Assembly (NCBI RefSeq): GCF_020283565.1
Contig: NC_060063.1
Span: 39,456,635 to 39,520,634, forward strand
Length of the DNA: 64,000 nt
Reading direction: 5' to 3'
Origin: Trifolium pratense
Lineage: Eukaryota > Streptophyta > Magnoliopsida > Fabales > Fabaceae
Part shown: piece by piece, positions 36,101-46,549 of the stretch
Layout: every line of letters starts with the position of its first letter
Position numbering within the stretch: the first letter of the stretch is position 1
Notes under the pieces: model-generated
Databases searched by the model: none
What the model was told of the DNA's origin: nothing
Seen by the model: only the letters and a program-made list of their open reading frames with translations
Position numbers and translations under genes: made by a program

Positions 36101-37913
36101 GAGAATTTTGCCACAATATGCTGTGAGTTCATAAACTTATTCTTATCAAACTAGTGTGATTAGGGGGATCATTAACTTTTAGCTTTACTGTTTATGGTAG
36201 AAGAGAGAAAAGTGAAAATGGACCGTAATCGTAACCTGTTATGGAAATGAATCTAAAAGAAAAGATTATGTAGATTCTCAGACTCGGGTATATATAGATT
36301 GTAGAGACTATGCTGCTAAATAAAGAGCTGTAACCAAACCAACTGAGTTGCTTTCTGTTGGTTACAGATCAATATTTTAGGATAAGCTAAGCTTCTAATG
36401 AAACTAGTAAGTAAACATAAAACTGAAAATATACAAGCTGCAACTAGTGCGAATGCTAGAAAACAGATAAGGCTAGATAATAAACAAAAGTGAATGTGTA
36501 GAAAGGGGAATTTTAACCGGGCATCTCTATACTCCAATGCTCCCCCCCTTCAAGCTAAAAGAGGGTGTGGGCCGTTGAGAATTTGAGGGCCGCACATTTT
36601 TAGCTTGGATCACAAACAGTGAATCTGGAGGTGGAGAAAGCCTTGGCCCTTAGTGAGATGATGTGCTAAGACATAACTTGAATAAGCTTGCTGAACAGCT
36701 TTTTTCAGACAAAAATAGAGTTTGGAGAGTTAAGGCAAACTTCCCTCCTGGCCAAACTTCAGATTACGAGGGCCCCCTTTCCCTAAGAATTGGAGAGTTG
36801 AGACAAAAATAGAGTTTGGAGACCACACAACAGAATTAATGAAATGTTACTAACTAGTAAACATAGAATTGAAACCATACAAGCTGCAACTAATACAAAT
36901 GCCAGGAAACAAAGAAGGATATTATTAGCTGAGCATCTCTACACTCCAATATTAATAAAGAATTAGATAGTTTTCAGTGAGATAAATCACAAAAACACGA
37001 ACAATTTGTATTTGTTTGTTAGTTGTCTATAATTAATATGGGTTTGTCTAACATGTGCAATATTGCACATGTTAAAGTAACCAAAAGTAGTAAGTATTTA
37101 TTGAAAAACAACAATTATTTATTAAAAGTTATATATTTAATATAAAATTCACAAGTTTCAATGCAAACTTACTATTTTGAATTTCTTAACATGTGCAAAG
37201 TTGCACATGATAGAAAAACCCAATTAATATTCATGTTCAAGTGATACTGCTTCAAAGAAATCAGTTATAGAAATATGGTTTTATAGTAATTAATGCATTT
37301 TCATTATTTGTTGTATGTGCAGCTCTCAACAGAAAACTATTATCAATGCAATGGCTGTCAATGAGGAGGGTGTTATGGTTACCGGAGGTATATGCCTATA
37401 ACTTAATAAAATTCTGTTGCTGATTATGTTTGATGGAATAAATTAAATTAATCCTTGTCCTAGTTTTTCATGATCATGTGATAAGGGATTAAAGTTCCCT
37501 AATATTGACTTGTCATATGGAATTCAACTATATGCTAATTTATATTTTCCTGTTCAGGTGACAATGGCAGTATGTGGTTCTGGGATTGGAAGAGCGGTCA
37601 TAATTTCCAGCAATCCCAAACAATTGTACAACCTGGTATGCATATTAGACTGTGCTTTTACATGTTCAGATTGATGCTATTACACAAGATTGACAAGCAT
37701 ATTAATTGTTCTTATCTGTTTCCGTCTTTCCCTTTTACAGGTTCCCTGGATAGTGAAGCTGGTATTTATGCTTTAACCTATGATATCACGGGTACGAGGC
37801 TTATATCATGTGAAGCCGACAAAACAATAAAAATGTGGAAAGAAGATGAAAATGCCACTCAAGAAACACATCCCCTTAACTTCAGGCCTCCTAAAGACAT
37901 CCGCCGATTCTAG
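30142..37913 (+). CDS. PRL1: PRL1-family WD40 protein (pleiotropic regulatory locus), 17 exons
   Basis: Nuclear WD40 protein of the MOS4-associated/NineTeen complex (spliceosome, plant immunity, sugar and hormone responses) by family knowledge. Exons: 30142-30263, 30367-30391, 30700-30814, 31722-31803, 32395-32457, 32596-32680, 34191-34283, 34794-34857, 34941-35026, 35130-35231, 35380-35463, 35683-35743, 35848-35914, 36045-36122, 37323-37387, 37558-37635, 37741-37913. Every junction is GT/AG and the 1443 bases give 480 residues, close to the 486 of Arabidopsis PRL1. It starts [20 protein letters not shown]. Residues from about 166 form seven WD repeats ([74 protein letters not shown]), ending PPKDIRRF. 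No break is seen, so it is probably functional. PRL2 is the alternative paralogue name. Confidence 0.95.
31335..31450 (-). mobile_element. tRNA-derived SINE-like piece in PRL1 intron 3
   Basis: On the minus strand: gagctaagggttaaag (A-box-like) and, about 35 bases further, ggttcaagtcctgg (B box GGTTCAAGTCC). The spacing fits an internal RNA polymerase III promoter. No clover-leaf or CCA-ready acceptor stem could be drawn, so it is not called as a tRNA gene. Ends are uncertain. Confidence 0.5.
33285..34139 (-). mobile_element. Double TRIM: LTR-int-LTR-int-LTR in PRL1 intron 6
   Basis: Three direct LTR copies (33285-33512, 33599-33826, 33913-34139; 228, 228 and 227 bp) separated by two interiors of 86 bp. 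A 5-bp duplication cttct lies at 33280-33284 and 34140-34144. On the minus strand each LTR runs TGTTGGATATTCC...TTTGACA, followed by the primer site tggtatcagagcc; the other end of the interior is a purine tract gagcgtgaggggg. No coding capacity, as expected of a terminal-repeat retrotransposon in miniature. The tandem form arises from LTR recombination. It lies within a spliced intron, antisense to the gene. Confidence 0.88.
36390..36960. repeat. Duplicated retroelement-derived segment in PRL1 intron 14
   Basis: Two diverged direct copies share actagtaa(g)taaacata, tacaagctgcaacta, aatgc.ag.aaaca and gagcatctctacactccaat (about 36400-36545 and 36845-36955). Between them is sequence with ccttcaagctaaaagagggt, of the kind found at plant Copia polyprotein/LTR junctions. 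The assignment to a retroelement is by resemblance only; no LTR ends were fixed. Confidence 0.45.
37040..37221. mobile_element. Mutator-like MITE in PRL1 intron 14
   Basis: 182 bp, ends GGGTTTGTCTAACATGTGCA and (complement of right end) GGGTTTTTCTATCATGTGCA, flanked by a 9-bp duplication aattaatat (37031-37039 and 37222-37230). Each end also holds a local palindrome (catgtgcaatattgcacatg at the left, a variant at the right). The 9-bp duplication suggests Mutator-like mobilisation. It is 93 bp upstream of the exon 15 acceptor, and splicing signals are intact. Confidence 0.78.
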
Positions 37914-38227
37914 TTATGCGGTCCTCATTTTGATTAGATGTGCTGTTACTTGAAGGTCTTGATGTACAACTAATTTATTCACACTTAACCTTTTTAACAC
38001 ACTTCTCATCATATTTGTACCATTGTACTTGCATAAAGATTATTACTGCATAGATTCATATGTATTTCACTAGTTTTGCAATTCAGTTTAGTGAATACAC
38101 TACAAAACCCTCAAAACACAAAAAAAAAGTAAGAATTGTATGATTTGTGATATTGCTTGTCTAATTTTCTGCAGTGTCCTGACTCCATTTTTTCAAGCAA
38201 AGTTTTATAGTCTAAAATATTATCTTT
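37914..38227 (+). other. PRL1 3' flank
   Basis: Presumed 3' untranslated region and polyadenylation zone (AT-rich with cataaagattatt near 38033). No further gene; it ends at the LINE poly-T. Confidence 0.5.
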
Positions 38228-38274
38228 TTTTTTTTTTTTGATATCAATGAGGGCCTTAGCCCGGAAATAAGAAA

Positions 38275-41200
38275 CTACACAGAAATAATACGCGGGGTCG
38301 CTATCCCCATAACATCAGCTAACATCACATTACGACACTCTGTAGGGCAAGTTTCATAATACACCATATGTGTATCAATAGCACATCCAATATTGGCAAG
38401 CACGTCGGCACACTTATTAGCTTCCCGATACGAGTGATTAATCACCACTTCCCAATCAAGATCCAACATTCTTTGGATACGCATAACTAAGGCTCCACCA
38501 AGCGGTCTCCCATAACCAGGCCGACGAAGCACATGTATCACAACACTGGAATCTACATTCAACTCAACTCTATTAAATCCCAAACTGTTGGCATACCTCA
38601 ACCCCTCAAGGACTCCCCATAGTTCTGCAATGTATGCGCTACAAATACCCAAATTCTTAGCAAACCCACCTCTCCAAACACCATTACTGTCACGTATCAC
38701 ACCACCGCACCCGGCAACGCTTCCTTCCTTATAAGCACCATCGGTATTAAGCTTGACCCAACCTTCACTAGGAGGCTTCCAATTAATCATCACCACGTTC
38801 TTTTCCACATTATACAGAACCTGCTGAAGCATCATAGCTTGATTATATTGCTTAACCCGATCTGTTACAGCAGTAACAGCATGCAGAGGCCGCTGGAAGT
38901 GTTCATCATGCACTTCCTTATTCCGCCACGACCAAAGACAATGACACGCCGTAGCCTAATAGTCCTTCCAAGCAATCTCGTCACGCCAAAATTCTATCCA
39001 ATGTTGCCAATCACCTGTAAAAAACATGCTTCTCATACTATCCTCCACCACATTTAACCATAATGGCATAACTAAGGGACAGTCTCGTATTGCATGTAAT
39101 TCATTCTCAACAATGTCACCGCAAAATCGACACATAGCATGTCCTAATCCCATGCTATTCTTTCTTGAATTGGTTAACAATCGCTCATGTATCATTAACC
39201 AAACAAAGGTGCGAACCCTCTCAGGCACACGAAGCTTCCACACCTTGCTCCATCGAGAGTTAGTCTCCATGTTATTAACCTCACTTAGTATCTTATACAT
39301 ATCAGATATCACAAAATCTGCACTTTGGTCTCTTGTTCCCATCCTTTCATCGCAGCCATACTCCCTATTAGGAGGGGGAAACGAACGAAATCGAAGTAAT
39401 AGTTCTGGCGGTAACCAAGTATTCAATTCATTCCAATTCCAAGCTCCTGTTTCATCTACAAGCTCTGCTACTGTTGCATGCTGCATTGCACTAGGAATAT
39501 TCAAATTAAAATTATCTATAACAAGCCCAGGTGCTAGCCATGTTTGATGCCAAGCCGACACTGTTTGTCCATCTTTAATTACCTAGAAACAATAGTGATC
39601 TAAGTTAGGAGCCAATTTAACAATAGCTTTCCATAGAGATGAATCAGTGGTTTTACATCTATCAAATATTCCACCGTTTCTCCAATACTTACCTCTGAGT
39701 ACAGAACTCCATAAGTCGGTCACATTTAATTGCATCTTCCAACCCCATCTAAGCAAACACGCCTTATTCATTGTATCCAATTGGCGAAGTCCGAGACCGC
39801 CACTACTCTTTGGCATACAAACAGTCTCCCATTTCACCGCATGATACTTCCTCTTATCCTCGGTATCACCCCAAATAAATCTTCTTTGAAGCTTCTGAAT
39901 TTCGTCTAAACACGATTTCGGCACAACAGTTGTCATCATGGGATAAATAGGAATTGCTTCAATAACACTTTTGGCAAGCGTTACTCTTCCGGCAAAGGAG
40001 AGATGGTTGGCCTTCCATACAGAAAGCTTCGCATACACCCGATCAATAACATATTGAAAATCATGCTTCTTAGGAGCTCTCCCAATGAGAGGAACTCCTA
40101 AATATCTCCCGAGGCACATGGTTTCCCGAAATCCGGACAACCGAGTAATGCGCTCACGAAGTATTCTGCTAGCATTTTTAGAGAAATAAATGCTAGTTTT
40201 TTCTAGGCTCACTTGCTGCCCAGACATCATACAAAACGTATTTAGAATTCTGTTAACACAATTGATTTGCAACTCGGTTGCCTCACCAAATAAGAGCAAA
40301 TCGTCTGCGAACATCAAATGCGATATAACTGGCCCATTTCTACCAGCTCGAATAGCTTTCCAATCCCCCGTATCAACTGCGTGCATGATGAGATGAGAAA
40401 GTTTGTCAATACATAGCACAAACAAGTATGGCGATATAGGGTCACCTTGTCTGATACCCCGTTGAGGACGAAAAAAATCCGCTCTAGCTCCATTCCATTT
40501 GACATTAGTTTCAACACTAGTCACCGAGTGCATAATAACATTCATCATCTTCTGAGGAATTCCAATTTCCTTCAAAATTCTCCAAATAAATTCCCAATTT
40601 AGCTTATCATAGGCTTTCGACAAATCTACTTTAATCGCAAAGTAAGCCTTGCTGCCTTTCATATGATGCATACTGTGGATCATTTCCTGTGCAACAATAA
40701 TGTTTTCATGTATATTTCGCCCCGGCACAAAGCCAGCTTGAAACGGGGAGACCAACTTAGGAATAAACTCCTTCAATCTTTCCACCATAATCTTGCTCAC
40801 CACTTTATAAATTGTATTACACAGTGATATTGGCCTAAATTGATTTACAAACTCAGGTTTTGTAATCTTGGGAATTAAGCAAATATCAGTTTGATTCACC
40901 ATACCTATAGTACTTGGGTTACTCCAAACTTTCACCACATACTCATACACACTTGCACTTACTATGGGCCACGATTTTTGGAAGAACCCAGCCGGGAATC
41001 CATCGGGTCCGAGGGCCTTCCACGGCTTCATATTAAAGACAGCATGTTTCACCTCATCAAAGTTTATGTCGGCATCTAATCTTAGCAGCTCTGCCTCTTC
41101 TAGCCGTGGGTACGATACATGAGAATCTACCCACTCCCTCTCAATATATTTCATGGCAAATAAATCTTTATAAAAGTCATTTACCATGCTTTGTAACTGA

Positions 41201-42414
41201 GCAGCATTATCAATCCAAGTTCCATTCGCATCCCGCAGCATGACTATATTATTCTGTCGTCTCCGATTCACAGTCTTAACATGATAATAACGTGTATTTC
41301 TGTCACCATCAGTTAACCATTTTGCTCTTGAGCGCTGAAACCACATTAGTTCCTCCTTCTTCAAGATATCATGTAATTGTTTTTGCAATTTGTACTCCAA
41401 ATTTCTCAATCCACCATTCTTGTAGCCGTTGTAAATACGGTTTTGAACACCAGCGAGCCTAGCCATGATAAGCTTCTTTTGTCTCAAAACTTGATCAAGT
41501 GTAGCCCACTTCCAATTCTTCACATCTCGTTGAAAATTATGAAGCTTATGATTGATATCAAAATCACCTTTCCAACAGTCTTTCAACATACTCATGTATG
41601 AGTCCTCTAATAACCAAGCACTCTCAAAGCGAAATTGCTTTGAAGCGATAGGATGAGAACCATTAATCGGTGAAATAAGTATTGGGTGATGGTCCGAGAA
41701 ATCCAGCCGAGGCAAAACTTTAACATATCCGTCTGAATACATTAACCGCCAACTCTCATTACTTAGAGCTCTATCAAGCCGTTCATAAATTCGTTGTCCT
41801 CCATTGAAGATTGGTCCTCTCCAAGTATACTTAGAACCAACCGCCCCAAGGTCCATCAGCTTGCAATCTTCAATTCTTTTCTTGAATATATTACACTTCC
41901 TAATGGACACTGCAACTCCTCCTTTTTTCTCATCTTCACTGGCAATATCATTGAAATCTCCTGCTATCAACCAAGAAGCATTCATATTTGATGAAATTAT
42001 CTTCAAGTCCTCCCACAAAACTCTACGATTATCTTCATTTGGACTAGCATAAATTGGCGTAAAGAACCAAGTTAGACCATTTGGATAGTACATCTGAAGA
42101 TGCATGAATTGAAATTTTTTGCACTTTAGTTCCACCTTCAAATGGTCTTCCTTCCACGCTACTACTATACCTCCTGAGTACCCTTCCACTTCAGTTGCAA
42201 TAAACTTATCAAAACCCAGCAACATGAAGGTACGACGTAATCTGTTAGGGTCACATCGAGTCTCCATAATAACAACCATTACAGGCTTATAAGACGCCAC
42301 ATAATGTTTACAATAACAGTAAAAAGAAGTGTTGGCTACACCTCGGCAATTCCACACAAATATTGAATTTGGTGTAGACATCATAAATAACTGTAAAACA
42401 AGGAGTGAGTTCAA
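38275..42414 (-). pseudogene. LINE 3 ORF2: endonuclease, RT, zf-RVT, RNase H; two in-frame stops
   Basis: About 1379 codons in one frame, interrupted only by TAG at 39583-39585 and TAG at 38956-38958. The endonuclease is at the N-terminus (FVWNCRGVANTSF, METRCDP, GDFNDIASEDEKKGG, ERLDRAL, FSDHHPIL). RT follows (RPISLCNTIYKVVSKIM, VDLSKAYDKLNWEFIW, GIRQGDPISPYLF, catalytic HLMFADDLLLFG). The zf-RVT domain lies at about 39400-38960 (CRFCGDIVENELHAIRDC). An RNase H-like domain ends it (WVKLNTDGAYKEGSVAGCGG, LNVDSSVVIHVL). The likely true start is one of the methionines near residue 11 (MMSTPNSIFVWNCRG). Suppression of the stops is not known; as written the copy is dead. Confidence 0.88.
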
Positions 42415-42419
42415 AACAA

Positions 42420-44240
42420 TTATTGGAGTTGACTTGGTGTATCCCCAACAATTTCCATATCCGAGTCTGAGTTCCCTTCTAAGCCATGCTCATTAGCATC
42501 AACAAATTCATCACTCTCCCCATTAGCATATCTCTGATGTTGTTTATTACTAATGAGAGGTGTATGAAATAAATCTGGTGGTCTTGGTTGATTAGGGGAA
42601 AGAATTGTCATTTGGCCCAAAGCCAAACTCTCATTCTGGGTCATCTCATTGGTATCATCATTTCTCCTTTCTTTATTCTCTTTTTGAACCTCCTGATAGT
42701 TACTTGGAGAAGACCACGTGTCTGCCCTTTTGTTGTTATCATTCGTATTTTGCATTTGGTCTTCTAGTAATTGAGTAACCTTTCTAGCATGCAAATTGTC
42801 CCCTCCTTTTTTTGAACTGTTGTTACTCTTACTTTTAAAACTATGGGACCCTCTAGCTGCCAGCTTACCATCCTTAATAGCTTTCTCATTTGAATTCTTA
42901 TCATTGACAGTTTTAACTTTATTGTGTTGACCAAGTTGACTACTCACATCATGATTTCCTTTATTATTCCCTCCCATCATATCGTCCTGATTTTTCTCTT
43001 GTTCATGTTGGCCATCCGCAATATCATTCTCTTCCATATTCGTTACCACATCATCATTAAATTCATTAAATTCTCCACTTAATGAAGCAAATCGTGATCC
43101 CTTCAGTTTAGGATCGCCGTTAATGCCTTCTGACGCCGGAGAATTTTGATCCACCGCCGGAGTTTCACGATCCTTTCCTTTTCGCGTTCTCTTTGGCTTT
43201 TGCACGACAACCCATGGGCCCTCCACATTGTTCCCTGCCAACATCCTGCTTCCTCCTGTTAATGGCTCTACGCCATCATTAGCCCCACCTCCATCCTCAA
43301 TCCTTCGCTCTGGTTGCTTCAGTTTATCAGGACACCCTTCCTTGTAATGGCCAAACTTACCACACGTAGTGCATAATAAGTGTAGTCCTTCATACTCCAC
43401 CTTGTACTTTCTCTCCTTGATTGTGAACATCGCAAGGAGTGGTTTTGTGAGATCCACCTCCACACATAAACGCGCATACCTACCCCTTTCCTGAGTCAAA
43501 GTATTTTTGTCCACCTTCACCGTTCTTCCAATCCTGTCTCCTACGGACTTCAAAACTTTCGCATCATAATATTCAATAGGGAGTCCAGATATGCGAACCC
43601 AAACAACCACCTTTTTTATGGTGTCACTGGCAGGATGGAAGTTTGGGCTCCATTCCTTCACCGTCAAATAATGGTCATGTATGAACCACGGACCATTCAT
43701 CAAGGCTGCATATTGATCTTCTTCGTGTGAAAATGTCACCAAATAATAATCATTGCCAAGATCAATGATATTGATGACCCCTTTACGAACCCACATCGGC
43801 TTCAGTCTAGTCTCCAACGCCTTATACCCTATTCTCCTCCCAAGTAGTTTCACGATCACACCTCGTTTCCAAGGTCTATGAATTCTTTTTTCTTCCATCT
43901 TAGATAGCACAAATGCAGGACATTCATAGCCCCCTACCTTGTGTTCCTCAACCATTATCCCGACACCTTCTTCCTGCTCGGTGTCTTTCTCATCCTCCTT
44001 TCCACTTTCATACTCTCCATCACCATCCCCAGAGCCTCCTAGCACCATTGCCTTGTACGATTTCCCACCTCCACTAGTCTCCTTCTGTAACTCCAGCAAA
44101 TCAGTATAGTCCTTTGGCATCGAAGAGTAATCAGCAAAAACTTGATCACCTTTTTTAACTTTCTTTGTGCTTCTCTCTTGCAAATCTTCTTCGGCCGTTG
44201 ATTTTTTTGTGTTTTCGTTATTTTGCCCTAGCAGAGCCAT
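42420..44240 (-). CDS. LINE 3 ORF1: DUF4283 + zinc knuckle protein
   Basis: An intact 606-codon frame. By family it is the RNA-binding ORF1 protein of a plant L1-type LINE. It has an acidic, lysine-rich N-terminus, a DUF4283-like domain at about residues 120-270 (ECPAFVLSKMEEKRIHRPW, LVTFSHEEDQYAALMNGPWF, VWVRISGLPIEYYDAKVLK) and a CCHC knuckle CTTCGKFGHYKEGC at about 290-303. A long hydrophilic, low-complexity tail follows. It ends five bases before the first ATG of the ORF2 frame, so the two are not overlapped as in the LINEs at 6059 and 47864. Confidence 0.87.
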   Translation of the reverse strand: MALLGQNNENTKKSTAEEDLQERSTKKVKKGDQVFADYSSMPKDYTDLLELQKETSGGGKSYKAMVLGGSGDGDGEYESGKEDEKDTEQEEGVGIMVEEHKVGGYECPAFVLSKMEEKRIHRPWKRGVIVKLLGRRIGYKALETRLKPMWVRKGVINIIDLGNDYYLVTFSHEEDQYAALMNGPWFIHDHYLTVKEWSPNFHPASDTIKKVVVWVRISGLPIEYYDAKVLKSVGDRIGRTVKVDKNTLTQERGRYARLCVEVDLTKPLLAMFTIKERKYKVEYEGLHLLCTTCGKFGHYKEGCPDKLKQPERRIEDGGGANDGVEPLTGGSRMLAGNNVEGPWVVVQKPKRTRKGKDRETPAVDQNSPASEGINGDPKLKGSRFASLSGEFNEFNDDVVTNMEENDIADGQHEQEKNQDDMMGGNNKGNHDVSSQLGQHNKVKTVNDKNSNEKAIKDGKLAARGSHSFKSKSNNSSKKGGDNLHARKVTQLLEDQMQNTNDNNKRADTWSSPSNYQEVQKENKERRNDDTNEMTQNESLALGQMTILSPNQPRPPDLFHTPLISNKQHQRYANGESDEFVDANEHGLEGNSDSDMEIVGDTPSQLQ

Positions 44241-44478
44241 TCAATGAGATCGAATTTGATTTTTGAGCAAATAAATCACAGTTAGAATATCTTTCAAGCA
44301 AATAACTTTAGGAAAAATTCAGTTGTAAATATGCATTTTTTTAAACAAAATCAATACTTCTATAATTAATTATAATACATTCTGAATCATTTTTGCAGGG
44401 TTACAATCTTTTTTGTTACACTTCTATGCAAATCAAACTAAGTCCAAGAAAGAACAACAAAATGTGTTCATAATTTCA
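44241..44478. other. Gap between LINE 3 and the KCS gene
   Basis: LINE leader (to about 44290), then AT-rich sequence that must contain the KCS 3' untranslated region on the minus strand. Nothing else seen. Confidence 0.5.
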
Positions 44479-45852
44479 TCAGTTTGTTTCCAAAATATCT
44501 ACCGGGTATGAGTGAATTGTGTCCCTCCATGCAGTGTAAATATCAGGCTTAACATCACCTAGACATTTCCACACTGCACTGTTACACTTGAATCCACTTC
44601 CAAAGGCAATTTGCCACACTCTATCACCACATTTCATCCTCCCTTTTGCTTCTATGTAAGACAACTCATACCAAATTGAAGAAGATGAAGTGTTTCCAAA
44701 TCTGTAAAGAGCCATTTGTGATGGCTCAACATCTTGTTTCCCTAGCTTCAAGTTTTTCTCAATAGCTTGTATAACAGCTCTTCCTCCTGAATGTATGCAG
44801 AAATGCTCGAAAGCCTTGTTAAATTTCGGAGTATATATGCTTGTGCTTCTTCTACTCCATAGTTTATAATAAATAATTGAAATTACATATAGGAATTGCT
44901 CTCTCCATGGTAAAACCAATGGTCCTAATGAAACAATATTTTTCTTCAACACATCTCCACAAATATTGACTATGTTCTTCGATATCGATATACCTTCTTT
45001 GTTATCTGAATCCACATCTTGGTATACACATGCATAAGATTGATCATCATATGCATTGATTGTTCTAACAATATGTTTTAGCTCATACTTTGCTTTATGC
45101 TTATCATGAACCCTACTAGACATCAATATAGCTGATCCTCCCATTCTGAATAGACAATTTGTTAGTAGCATAGATGGAACTTTACCTGTGTACCAATTTA
45201 AACTAAGTGTCTCTGTGCTTACTATTAAAGCCAATGAGTTTCTATGAACTCTCAACAAGTCTTTTGCAAGACTAACAGCTATAATTCCAGCACTGCATCC
45301 CATACCTGATAAATGGAAGCTCTTAATGTTGCTTCTCATCTTGAACTTGTTAACCACCATGGTACTAAGACACGGCGTAGGACAGAAAATGCTACTGTTG
45401 GTTATTAAAATGTCGATGGCTTTTGGGTTGATTTTTGTTTTCTGCAAAAGATCTTTTACTGCTGAAAACATTATTAATTCAGCTTCTTCAAGTGCAAAGG
45501 TAAGAGCTTTAACTTTTGGTATTTGTGCTAGTGATTGAGGAATGGCTGTTTCATCACTGAATCCTGATTTTGCATTGATTTTGCTATGGAAATCAACAGC
45601 TTCTTGTTCCATTTCATCAAAAAAATTATTCTCTTCAAACATGGCTTTAGGTATTCTATAAGAACTTGGAGGACAAAAACAGTTAAAATCTATCAAATAA
45701 ATGTGTACTTTTCTTCTACGTGCAAAGTAAAAGGTTGCTAAACCTACTAACAAAAGTACCACAAAAAGATGCTTTGATGATACATTAGTGTTCATAAGCT
45801 GTATAAGAACTTCCAATAAGGAATACAAAGTGTAAGGTTCCATTATTGTCAC
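44479..45852 (-). CDS. KCS: 3-ketoacyl-CoA synthase (KCS, FAE1/CUT1 family)
   Basis: Single-exon, 457 residues. By family it condenses malonyl-CoA with long acyl-CoA in the endoplasmic reticulum, the first step of very-long-chain fatty acid elongation (waxes, suberin, sphingolipids). One clear membrane segment lies at residues 28-45; a second N-terminal helix (about 8-20) is weaker. The catalytic cysteine is C186 in SGMGCSAG. His350 and His354 are in HFCIHSGGRAV, and Asn387 is in RFGNTSSSS. Two positions usually histidine differ: I265 in RTINAYD (commonly RTHKGAD) and Y383 in MALYRFGN (commonly LHRFGN). C, H354 and N, the core triad, are kept, so activity is plausible but not certain. Length is a little below the usual 480-510. 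Its subgroup could not be fixed. Confidence 0.9.
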   Translation of the reverse strand: MTIMEPYTLYSLLEVLIQLMNTNVSSKHLFVVLLLVGLATFYFARRRKVHIYLIDFNCFCPPSSYRIPKAMFEENNFFDEMEQEAVDFHSKINAKSGFSDETAIPQSLAQIPKVKALTFALEEAELIMFSAVKDLLQKTKINPKAIDILITNSSIFCPTPCLSTMVVNKFKMRSNIKSFHLSGMGCSAGIIAVSLAKDLLRVHRNSLALIVSTETLSLNWYTGKVPSMLLTNCLFRMGGSAILMSSRVHDKHKAKYELKHIVRTINAYDDQSYACVYQDVDSDNKEGISISKNIVNICGDVLKKNIVSLGPLVLPWREQFLYVISIIYYKLWSRRSTSIYTPKFNKAFEHFCIHSGGRAVIQAIEKNLKLGKQDVEPSQMALYRFGNTSSSSIWYELSYIEAKGRMKCGDRVWQIAFGSGFKCNSAVWKCLGDVKPDIYTAWRDTIHSYPVDILETN

Positions 45853-46225
45853 AAGTTGTGGAAGTTAATTTGTTTTGGCTAGCATTTTTTTTTAGGTATG
45901 TGAGGTTGATATTTTATGTCATGATTATATGGACTTAGAAATTGAGGAGATGATCATGATGGATGAATGTCTTGGCATGAGAGAGTCCAATGGGAAAAGA
46001 AAAGAGAAAAATGTGGAAGGAAATGAGCATTCTTTTAGTGCTTTCCTAAATTGTGGCATTATCTTTCCTAGCTTGACATGTATATCCTCTCACGCAAAGA
46101 GTTCTTTTTTTTTTTAGGCTAACTTTTTTGTCCATCTTAAAATTAACTTGTGAATTACATTTTCTTATCTTTCTAGTTGTTTTTCTAATGTGACTTTCTA
46201 CAATGTTACTTGAAGGAGAGAAATC
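45853..46225. other. KCS upstream region
   Basis: AT-rich presumed promoter of the minus-strand KCS gene. The 62-codon frame at 45929-46117 has no family features. No confident TATA box was fixed. Confidence 0.4.
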
Positions 46226-46274
46226 CTCTTAGTTGAGAGTTTTTTTTTTTTTGACTTACTCTTAGTTGAGAGTT
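46226..46274. repeat. Micro-insertion: 16-bp duplication around poly-T
   Basis: ctcttagttgagagtt occurs at 46226-46241 and again at 46259-46274. Between them are only 17 bases: eleven T and gactta. This has the form of a retrotransposition event (target duplication plus poly-A on the minus strand) in which almost nothing of the element was copied. Confidence 0.75.
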
Positions 46275-46546
46275 AGTAGACCATTTATGTAGATGAATCA
46301 AGGTGGTTTAAACAATTAATTAGAATGATAGGATATATTTGTAATTTGCACCTCATGAGGGTAAAACTTCTAGTTTGACTTTGTACCAAACTAGATGTGG
46401 CAACACATTTGGTAATAAAAAGGTTTGGAAAAATCGGTAAACAACTTGATCCTCAACAATGCTTCTAGTTGAAGAAGGTCTAAAGAGGCAAAGTATGAAC
46501 ACTCACAATGCTTTGGTAGGTAGAATAAAAAATACTCAGTGTAAGT
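46275..46546. other. Gene-free sequence
   Basis: No coding or repeat signal recognised between the micro-insertion and the TIR element. Confidence 0.4.
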
Positions 46547-46549
46547 TAA

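Larger units (their letters stand above)
38228..44290 (-). mobile_element. Nearly intact L1-type LINE (LINE 3)
   Basis: About 6.1 kb on the minus strand between PRL1 and the KCS gene. Its 3' poly-A is the T run ending at 38240, followed by gatatcaat. It encodes complete ORF1 (42420-44240) and ORF2 (38275-42414). Apart from two in-frame stops, ORF2 is open throughout. The 5' leader seems to be about 50 bases. An 11-bp match tttcaagcaaa (38191-38201 and 44292-44302) could mark the target duplication, but it is not next to the poly-T, so the ends are tentative. Confidence 0.85.

Noticed and set aside
39026..39547. 173-codon plus-strand frame
   Set aside because: Antisense shadow of the LINE 3 zf-RVT region, whose motifs are clear on the minus strand.
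41000..42414. The 943-codon minus-strand frame as a host gene
   Set aside because: It carries endonuclease and RT motifs with FADD and GIRQGDP and belongs to LINE 3.
38191..44302. 11-bp direct repeat tttcaagcaaa as target duplication of LINE 3
   Set aside because: The left copy is about 25 bases away from the poly-T, so it is not where a LINE duplication should be; kept only as a hint.
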